Positions 18,801-26,000 of a DNA stretch of 64,000 bases are shown piece by piece. Source of the DNA: SFTJ01 sp045613305 (GTDB taxonomy: Bacteria > Bacteroidota > Bacteroidia > Bacteroidales > Muribaculaceae); NCBI GenBank assembly GCA_045613305.1, contig JAZLAU010000028.1:124001-188000 (forward strand), read 5' to 3'. How positions within the stretch are numbered: position 1 is the stretch's first letter; the number at the start of each line of letters is the position of its first letter. The notes under the pieces were generated by a model that saw only the letters and a list, made by a program, of their open reading frames with translations, had not been told where the DNA came from and searched no databases. Made by a program: the position numbers and the translations under genes.

Positions 18801-20791
18801 CCTGCCTGTCGGGCAATTTCTAATGCCGAGCAGTTGACCACAGGACGTTGTTTAGTGAGCGTTTTGATTGCCTTCCAAATTTGCTGTATTTCGCTGATGC
18901 TGAGCTTTGTCTGGTTAAGTAAAATGAAATGTTTGTCGAGGTCGTTGTCGCTGTAGAGCACATAGCATCGGGCGCTGAGCTGAGGGTTACGGCCAGCGCG
19001 ACCGGCCTCTTGCACATAGTTTTCGAGCGAGTCCGATATGTCGTAGTGCACCACGAGCCCCACGTCGCTTTTGTCGACGCCCATGCCAAACGCCGAAGTG
19101 GCAACAATGATTTTCACCTTGTCGGACATGAATGCGTCTTGGTTTTCAATCTTTTTGTCGGAGTCCATCTTGCCGTTGAAAGGCAGTGCTTTCATGCCAT
19201 CGCGAGTGAGTTTTTGTGCCAGTTCTATGGTGCGTCGAGTTCGTGACACGTACACTATTGTGGGGCAGTTAGCCTCGGCCACGAGTTCTCGAAGTTTGAG
19301 ATATTTATCGTTGTCGTTTTCGGAATATATTACTGAATAGCGAAGGTTGGTTCGAGCAGCTGATGATGCAAAAATTTCGAGGTCTAAGTTAAGAGTTTGC
19401 TTAAAATAGTCGCATATGTCTTGCACCACTTTTTGCTTAGCAGTGGCAGTGAAACACGAAATAGGAATTTGTCGGGAACTTCCTTTTTTCTGTTGATATT
19501 GATTAATTAATTTGCCAATGTAAAGATAGTCGACTCTGAAATCTTGTCCCCAAGACGAGAAGCAGTGGGCTTCGTCGATAACGAAACGCACAATGTGTCG
19601 GGCGAGCAAAATCTTTTCAATGGTCTTCGAGCGGAGCATTTCGGGCGCAATGTAGAGTATCGACGCATCGCCGTCTTGCACTTGCTGAATGGCCAGTGAG
19701 CGAGTGATGGGGTCGAGTAGACCGTTAATGGTAACAGCGTCGGTTATGCCTCGTTCAGCAAGATTGTCCACTTGGTCTTTCATTAGCGATTGCAGCGGCG
19801 AAATCACCACCGTAAGGCCATGCACAGAGCGTCCTTCCATAAGAGCCGGCAATTGGAAGGTGAGAGATTTGCCGCCGCCAGTGGGAAATATGGCGAGCAG
19901 CGATTTTCCGTCAACGGCCGCCTGTGCTGCTTTTTCTTGCAGAGGCTCACCTTCGTAGGTGCGAAATTGGTCGTAGCCGAAAAATGTCTTTAGGCTGTTG
20001 TGTATGTTGAGTTGAGAGTTGCAGTATTCGCATTTTTTGCTGCAAGAGTTGTGGCGAAGTAGTCGCACCACATATTCCACGCCCGGATAGTTGCGAAGCA
20101 CCCATCCAGGTGTTATTGAGCGATAGTCGTTGGTGTCGACCAAAGCCAACGCAAAAGCCAATTCGCACGGCTGCTGGCTTATGATGAGGTTAATGTCGGC
20201 GTTTTCGCATATTTTGCCCTTGTAGGTGTCGATGATTAATTGGCCGATATCGCCTTCGGCCTTTTCTGCAGCCACAATTTGCAAAAATCCGTTATATTCA
20301 GGTTGGTTATAAAGCAGCGAAGTGAATATTTTCTGCTTTTCCTGCGGTAGGGAGTTCCATCGTGCAATTTCGTCCATCAGCAGGTTTTTCGCTTTTTCGC
20401 AGTCGTTTACCGGGTTGTTGATTTGCGAACTTATCAATTTGTCGTCTTTGAGCAAATTGTGATAAGGGCGCTCAGGGAAAAGAAGCGGCGACAGATAAAG
20501 AGTGTCGACCAACATCCATTTTTTTTGATGGTCGGTGAAAAGATATTTTGCGTCGTGGTGAATTATGTTGTGTCCGCAAATGTAGTGTGCGTCGTTGATG
20601 AATTCCAACAATTCGCGTTTTGATGCTTTATGGAAAGTAGCACCGTCGTAACGCAGTGCTCCAATGTCGTGAATCTTGTGGTCGGTAAGCCCAACTTCCA
20701 CATCTACGAATGCAATGCGTGAGGCATCGCGTTCTATGGGCGCATTGTCTTCCGATTTTGTAAGTCCTATAAGTTTACTCCAAATTGACAT
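15887..20791 (-). CDS. Three-part DNA repair/defence protein: DEDDh exonuclease - RecQ-type helicase - UvrD-type helicase
   Basis: This 1634-residue fusion has three nucleic-acid enzymes in one chain. Residues ~25-170 form a DnaQ-like 3'-5' exonuclease: 'IAFVDVEVG' (Exo I Asp/Glu), 'ICGHNIIHHDAKYL' (Exo II) and 'YHNLLKDDKL...NDC' (Exo III). A four-cysteine patch ('CSKKCEYC') precedes the RecQ core. That core has 'PTGGGKSLTF' near residue 300, 'FVIDEAHCFSSWG', 'SCFTATAKQ' and 'QEAGRAGRNPQ'. After winged-helix-like regions, an SF1 UvrD-type core starts near 1080: 'VVAAGTGSGKTRVL', 'LVIDEAQDMS', 'VGDDDQNIYEFRG', 'NYRSAKHIV', 'TIHKAKGREFD' and 'RYYVGITRAKKQL'. A ~120-residue C-terminal domain follows. 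Both motors look intact. Such RecQ-UvrD fusions occur in Bacteroidetes; their job is not settled. An Xre regulator sits 63 bases upstream on the same strand. Confidence 0.9.
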   Translation of the reverse strand: MSIWSKLIGLTKSEDNAPIERDASRIAFVDVEVGLTDHKIHDIGALRYDGATFHKASKRELLEFINDAHYICGHNIIHHDAKYLFTDHQKKWMLVDTLYLSPLLFPERPYHNLLKDDKLISSQINNPVNDCEKAKNLLMDEIARWNSLPQEKQKIFTSLLYNQPEYNGFLQIVAAEKAEGDIGQLIIDTYKGKICENADINLIISQQPCELAFALALVDTNDYRSITPGWVLRNYPGVEYVVRLLRHNSCSKKCEYCNSQLNIHNSLKTFFGYDQFRTYEGEPLQEKAAQAAVDGKSLLAIFPTGGGKSLTFQLPALMEGRSVHGLTVVISPLQSLMKDQVDNLAERGITDAVTINGLLDPITRSLAIQQVQDGDASILYIAPEMLRSKTIEKILLARHIVRFVIDEAHCFSSWGQDFRVDYLYIGKLINQYQQKKGSSRQIPISCFTATAKQKVVQDICDYFKQTLNLDLEIFASSAARTNLRYSVIYSENDNDKYLKLRELVAEANCPTIVYVSRTRRTIELAQKLTRDGMKALPFNGKMDSDKKIENQDAFMSDKVKIIVATSAFGMGVDKSDVGLVVHYDISDSLENYVQEAGRAGRNPQLSARCYVLYSDNDLDKHFILLNQTKLSISEIQQIWKAIKTLTKQRPVVNCSALEIARQAGWDDSVSDIETRVRTALATLEQSGYLERGNNVPHVYATGITVKNLDEARKRITESTLFESQEIEQVVRIIKSLISQKSIAKGQDAEAESRIDYLADILGMRKTEVISAVERMRQEGILADSKDMSAYMHDAGDSLKKSMTLLERFAKLEQYILSQITDGALRISYKQINDNAISTGLTFSKEKDIRTLLYFLTIKDYTHKKEDSNRNIEISRQASMDITLKRFNKRIDICRMAIDWLYQQAENGNTSPQPDNAIKFSVIELLKFINSNQQTMFYNLVDIQLEDIEEALLYLSKIGALKLEGGFLVLYNAMNIKRIKDQRARYKQDDYTMLNEFYKQKIQQVHIVGEYANLMVKDYDAALQYVQDYFQMDYKKFIAKYFKGERQYEIQRNITPEKYRQLFSQLSKRQMEIVTDKQSRCIVVAAGTGSGKTRVLVHKLASLLLLEDVKHEQLLMLTFSRAAATEFKQRLIQLIGNAAHFVEIKTFHSYCFDLLGRIGNLDDAKDVVAQAAEMIKNGEVEPNKIGKTVLVIDEAQDMSIKEFSLVKALMDNNEEMRVIAVGDDDQNIYEFRGSNSSHMLQLTKEPGARFIEMTENYRSAKHIVNFANAFTKNISQRLKKTSITSMSAHNGYVSIVSHSSKMLFQPLLDDIVFRKPQPSTCVLTHTNEEAAIVVALLRKNGIKCKLIESMEGFRFCNLAEMKYFQKSIDSNAYSTLITDEAWDKAKDATFRYYQRSTCLPYVKQCINSFEQTNKTKYYSDFKEFVYESSVEDFCELSDNEIIVSTIHKAKGREFDRVFMLINGNNTNDDDIMRRYYVGITRAKKQLIAHTNTRIFNHMPTDNYFIDKSQYSAPTDVILQLSHKDINLGWFKNIKREVLSMQSGDSLTYKDSFFYASLSNGNTIKIGQVSKRMKASLDEWIKRGYSVTSARVRFIVAWKPKDAPKEEPETAVMLADLNLSLTEPNTERPFALPLLP

Positions 20792-20854
20792 TGTGGTGTA
20801 GAAATAAGATATTCGTAAAAAAATCCGTGTCGAGAAAGTGAATGAAAAAGATGA

Positions 20855-21058
20855 TTAATTATGGCGAAGCAGGTCATCAACTTTCACATCGAGCGCTTTG
20901 GCGATTTGCATAAACACTTCGATGCTGGGTTGAGTGGTGTTTGTCACCCATTTTGACACAGTTGCCGGGTCTTTGTCCAATTGCTCGGCAAGCCATTTGT
21001 TAGTGCGGTTTTTCTCGGCAAGAACCACCTTAATGCGGTTTAACAACTTATTGGCCAT
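20855..21058 (-). CDS. Xre/Cro-type helix-turn-helix regulator
   Basis: The 67-residue protein is essentially one HTH_3 domain: 'NKWLAEQLDKDPATVSKWVT' is the helix-turn-helix, followed by 'PSIEVFMQIAKALDVKVDDL', the usual closing helices. It has no extra sensor domain. It probably binds DNA as a dimer and may control itself and the exonuclease-helicase gene 63 bases downstream. A small dyad in its leader (21093-21110) is a candidate operator. It also faces the divergent SIR2/TIR gene across a 398-base gap, so it might regulate that unit as well; this is position-based inference. Confidence 0.85.
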   Translation of the reverse strand: MANKLLNRIKVVLAEKNRTNKWLAEQLDKDPATVSKWVTNTTQPSIEVFMQIAKALDVKVDDLLRHN

Positions 21059-21456
21059 ATGTTATAAAAAAGTTTAGTATTAGGTTTATTTAGGCAAGCT
21101 TAGGCCTGCCAAATCCATAAATATTCTCAAAGATAGTAAATATATTTATTAAATAGATTTCACTGCCGAAAAAAGGTGTCATAATGATAAAAATTGACGA
21201 ATTCGTCAATTGTTTTGAGCGATAGCAATAGAACTGAACTATTTTTAGTAAATGGTTGAAAATGTGGATTAAATATGCTAAATTTGGAGGAAATGCTGAA
21301 TATAAACTGCGAAATGCATCTAAAAAATCATATGTTTCTCGAAAATTTAAGTCAAAATTGAAAAGAAGCCTGATGCTTAAAAATAAAACATAGTGCGATT
21401 TAGTTTATTATATATAAACTTACAAACGATAAACATTAACGAAAAAACAAAGAATT
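21059..21456. other. 398-base divergent regulatory region between Xre/helicase and SIR2-TIR/STAND units
   Basis: No gene found on either strand. Close to the Xre start, GGCAAGC (21093-21099) and GCCTGCC (21104-21110) form a 7-base dyad with one G-U. A TATCTTTG element (minus strand, 21135-21128) could drive Xre. On the plus strand a full -33/-7 candidate lies at 21256-21286. The sequence turns strongly AT-rich from about 21130 onward, matching the composition of the SIR2-TIR/STAND genes, so the border of a transferred segment may lie here. Confidence 0.5.
21256..21286 (+). promoter_or_regulatory. Candidate promoter of the SIR2-TIR / STAND operon
   Basis: TTG at 21256-21258 and TAAATTTG at 21279-21286 are separated by 20 bases, fitting the Bacteroidetes -33/-7 pattern (TTG, 19-21, TAnnTTTG). 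This predicts a leader of about 165 bases before the ATG at 21457. Confidence 0.5.
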
Positions 21457-23022
21457 ATGCCATTAATTATTCCCCAAAAAATGAGCGCTGACAAAAATTT
21501 TAGAGAGGGCGATATTTGTAAAAACATAGAAGTGTTATGTCGATATATAGTAAGAAAAAAAGCGGTTTTAGTGATAGGTCCAGACTCGTTTTTGTCGGAG
21601 GATATAGATGACGAACAAGTTAAGGGTTATATATCAAAATCGAAGTGTAATTTGGAGCAATATCTATATTATTATATACAATTCTGTGGAATGAAAGAGT
21701 CCTGTGGATGTGATAACTTTGATGTTTTGATGCATGGAAAATATGCAAATCGTGAAGATTTAAAGAAAAACTTTGCACAGTGTTTTAAAGACGCGTTTAA
21801 CGTTGGTGATGATAAAGAATCGTTTAAATGTATAAATCCACTATTGAGACAACTCATAGAAACTGGATGTTTTGACCTAATTTTAACAACAACTGTTGAT
21901 GGTTTACTTGAAAAATATCTAAAATCTCTAAATGATGACTTAAGAGTTTTAAGTATATATCCAGATACAACAAACAAGATATATGACGATATTTCTATAG
22001 GAGACGCATCTGCGCCATATATGAAAAAAACATTATATTATCTGAATGGAAAGGCATATATAAATAATGATGCTAAGATGCCGGGATATGCAATTTGTGA
22101 TGACGATATGTATGACGTAGTAGAACGTTGGATGAGAAATTTTAAGGACAACAATATTTATAAATATATTTCAGAAAGAGTAGTCCTTGCAATCGGTTGT
22201 GATTTTGATGATTGGTTATATAGAATGTTTTGGCATACATTGGGACGCCATATGTTAAACAGTGATGGTGCGAAAGTTGCGTATTCGAATGCTCCTTATA
22301 AGACAGGTTCGAAGTTGGAACAATATTTTAACAGAACGGGAACTGTGACAGAAAATAATGTTGATAATTTCTTAAAAGAGTTGTTGGATAAAGATAGTGC
22401 CGGAAAAACGAAGTTGGATAAAGCCCAAGAAGATGTGTTGAACGAGTTGAAGGAAGATGAGGGCGTGTTTATTTCTTATTATAGCGGTGACTATGAAATG
22501 GTTAAATGCTTAGCAGACGCAATTCATAACATGGGAATTAGAGTTTGGTTCGATAAAAAGAATTTAGGTGCAGGAACAAGTTATACAAAAGAGATACTGG
22601 CCGCAATTAACAAGTGCAAGGTGTTTATGCCTATACTTTCAAAAAACATAATGGCGCACAAGAAAGAGGAATTTCATTATTATCGCGAAGTGGAATGGGC
22701 TTTGTCGCTGAAGAATTATGCTATGAGAGGTAATGATAGTGTTTCGATTAACAAATCTGACTATGTGAAGAGTATAAACATGCCGAGTTCAATAAAAGAG
22801 GAAAAGGACGAAAAAGGTAATGTTGTAAGTGTAGAATTTTGTAAAGAACAAACATATAATGTGGGCGATATGTTAATAATGCCAATTTATATTGAGGAAG
22901 GTGTCGTTCATAGCGAATGGTTCAAGGCTGATTATGATGTATTTACAAGAAAACATATAGAATTATATAAACATTTTGGTAATTCTATATTGTCGGAGTT
23001 GAATAAAATCTTTAAAAAATAA
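21457..23022 (+). CDS. SIR2-like (degenerate) plus TIR domain protein
   Basis: The 521-residue cytoplasmic protein has two parts. Residues ~25-300 follow the SIR2_2-type pattern: 'KKAVLVIGPDSFL' (first strand and Gly loop), 'FDLILTTTVDGLLEKYL' (where active members read TTNYD), 'LYYLNGKAY' (where active members read LHG), 'ICDDDMYDVV', and 'VVLAIGCDFDDWLYRMFW'. The expected catalytic Asn is Val147 and the expected His is Asn197, so this half is probably not an active NADase. Residues ~335-440 form a TIR domain: 'EGVFISYYSGD', 'MGIRVWFDKKNLGAGTSY', 'CKVFMPILSKNI' and 'YYREVEWALS', with Glu411 or Glu413 as the likely NAD-cleaving glutamate. The stop codon directly touches the start of the STAND gene. 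An ATG at 21481 is an alternative start. Likely role: effector of an anti-phage system, from family knowledge of TIR and STAND proteins. Confidence 0.8.
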   Translation: MPLIIPQKMSADKNFREGDICKNIEVLCRYIVRKKAVLVIGPDSFLSEDIDDEQVKGYISKSKCNLEQYLYYYIQFCGMKESCGCDNFDVLMHGKYANREDLKKNFAQCFKDAFNVGDDKESFKCINPLLRQLIETGCFDLILTTTVDGLLEKYLKSLNDDLRVLSIYPDTTNKIYDDISIGDASAPYMKKTLYYLNGKAYINNDAKMPGYAICDDDMYDVVERWMRNFKDNNIYKYISERVVLAIGCDFDDWLYRMFWHTLGRHMLNSDGAKVAYSNAPYKTGSKLEQYFNRTGTVTENNVDNFLKELLDKDSAGKTKLDKAQEDVLNELKEDEGVFISYYSGDYEMVKCLADAIHNMGIRVWFDKKNLGAGTSYTKEILAAINKCKVFMPILSKNIMAHKKEEFHYYREVEWALSLKNYAMRGNDSVSINKSDYVKSINMPSSIKEEKDEKGNVVSVEFCKEQTYNVGDMLIMPIYIEEGVVHSEWFKADYDVFTRKHIELYKHFGNSILSELNKIFKK

Positions 23023-26000
23023 ATGAAAATGAGTAGCAAGAATCCATGGAAGTTTCTAGATTCGTATAAAGAAAACGACGGATATGAGTTTTTAGGTAGG
23101 GAGAAAGATGTTAATGAGGTTACGAATCTCATCTGCAATAATCTGCTCACTACCCTATACGGCAAGAGCGGTATAGGTAAGACTTCTCTACTCAACGCTG
23201 GTGTTTTTTGCAAAGCTCGCAATTTGGGTTTTAGCCCTGTTGTGTGCAGGTTCGTTGATGGGCAAGATCCGCAAATAGTGGTTAAGATGAAATTAATTGA
23301 GACCTTCGACAGATTGAAAGATTACGAAAATCACAAATTGTCGATGTCAAACTTAATTCAGGATGTGTTGTATGAGAAGTATAAAGAAGAAACACTTCCG
23401 ATAATTGTTTTTGATCAGTTTGAGGAATTGCTGCGAAATAACGTAGAACACGCAAAAAGTCTGATCTTGGCTATTAATGATATGGTCAATCCGCGCTATA
23501 TGAGTCAGGACCAGAGAACGAATTATAGGTATGTAATATCGATAAGAGAAGACTATTTATACCTGCTTGAAGATGTTATAGATGAACTCCGGTTGCCAGA
23601 ACTTAAGACCAATCGATATCGCTTATTGCCATTGTCGGAAGAGAGTGCCGATAGGGTTATAGGTCTTGGAGACCAATATATGCAAGAGGGAGAGGTTGAA
23701 AACCTTCATAAAAAAATTAAAGAAAGATCGAAAGACAATAACGGGAAAATAGTTACAAACTTGTTGTCTCTATATTGCTCAGAATTGTATCGACAGGGTG
23801 AGGGCAAGATAGGAGATGAGTTGCTTAAAAAGAATGAGGATGACTTTTTATATGGTTATTATCAGCATTGTATCGAAGGGTTTACCGAAAAAGAGCGCAC
23901 TTTTTTGGAGGAAAATTTAGTTAAGGAAGGCTTGAGAAATCCGGTCCCGATGGACACGGTAAAAAACAGGTTGAATGGAGAAAAGTATAAAAAAATAACA
24001 GAAGAAGGTGACTCCAAAATTCTGCATACTGTAACCATAGGAGAACAAACATATCATGAACTTATTCACGACAAGTTGGCCTTGGCAATTGAGAAAAAGA
24101 AGAAGACTCGTGCAAAGCAAAGAACATTGAGTTTTTTGCGTTTGTTGTCGCTGTTATTGCCGTTGTTAATATTGGCGTTTGTGGTTTATTATGAACTTGA
24201 ACCACGAAATAAAGTTACGCAATTTTATCAGAATGATGCTCGTAAAGAATTTGTTTTAGATTATAATGTACAGTTAGTTGGATTTCATGAAATTGAGCAT
24301 TTAACCACGAAGTCGGGATTTTATATACAAGCATGTAATAACTTACGTTCTATCAGTGTAGAGCCCGAAAATGAAGATGCGAAGATAAGTCTATATATTT
24401 TAAATTGCCCAGTGCTACGAACTATTGAACTGTCTGAAAAGGTTATGAATATAGAGGGCAATGGTGTGATTATTGAAAATTGTCCGTCACTGAAAAAATT
24501 AAGGTTGGGCCAAAATGTGGAAAGTATAGGTACAATTCGTTCAGAAAATCTGGTTATAGAGGTCGATTCGTTGAATGAGGTGTTTACGTGGGATAATGGA
24601 ACGTTGTGGGACAAGCATAGAGGCATTGCATTCATGCAAGGTTCGTTGCTTAAGTCTAAGCGAATTGAGGTCCCGTTTCCTGAATGGTGTGACATGGATT
24701 CGGTTTTATATGATAATCATGTGGTATATCCGTTAGATTTGACTAAGCCAACATTTGAGTTTAGTGAGGATTCCGCGACATTAATTTATTCGCCTAAGTA
24801 TAGATACTATAAGGATATTGACTTGTCTGAATACAAAAAGTTGAAAACAATTGGTGAAGGCGCTTTTAAGGATTGTACTAAATTAGAAAGGGTAACGTTG
24901 CCTGATGAAGTAGAGATTATTAGTAATGAAGCATTTGAGAATTGTTATAATCTGAAAGAAATAAGTCCGTTCAAATCTTTAACGAGGATTGATAATAAAG
25001 CGTTTGATGATTGTAAATCATTGAAAGAGTTGGATTTTTCGTTGTGTGGGGATGTAGGATACAATAAAGCTTTTAATGGCTGCATAAATTTGGAAAAAGT
25101 AGTTTTGTCGAAAGGTAAAGGAGATGTAACCAACGATGCGTTTATGTTTTGTCCGAATGTGCGATTTGAGGCACCCGAAAAGTCTGATTTTGTTATTAAT
25201 GACAACTATGTCCTTAATAAGGCAAATGATGAGTTGGTTTTTATTGTTCAAAATGATTTCCATACATTAAACAACTCTAAATATTTTTCAAAGTATGGGG
25301 GCTTGTTTGAGAAAGGTAAAGAGGTTAAGGTGTTGGATATCAGTAGAAAAGCTTTTGACAAATATGAATCACAGATACTTGGAGATGGAGTAGTTGGTGA
25401 GTTGTTTAGTAAACATGAACATGGTTTAGTTAGCTACAAAAATATATTTAATGTTATTGTTTTATTACCCGAAGAGCAAGATAGTTGCGTAATTATACAT
25501 GATGGTCCACATGGATTTACTTCTTTTCGTAACTTGCCAGAAAAAATAACAGAACTATATGTATATAAAAAACCTTCGCTCATTTATGATTCGCCTAAGG
25601 GGGAAAAGTGGAGTCTTACAACAGAAACAAATATTCCTGACTATTTGAAGCAAGATGCGTCATTGTATGTTCCTAATGGGCGAGCGTCGAGTTTTTATGT
25701 TATTGAGGCATATAGTGGTTTCAAAGAAATAAAGGAACAAACGAAGTTGCAAGGCTATTATAATGTAGTCATGATAGTGAAAGATTATCTTAGCAATTAT
25801 TTCAGGGCTCATTTACTCGTATTAATGTTGTCAATATTAGGATATGTCTTTGCGTGTTCATTGATGGTGCTAATTACCTATTATTTCTCGAAAGGAGAAA
25901 GCAGACTAAAATTGATGACAAAAGTTATAGGGGCTTTTCTGTATTCTGTAATATTAGTGCCGTTGACGTTTGTCGCCGGTTTTTGGTTTATGTTCCTTAC

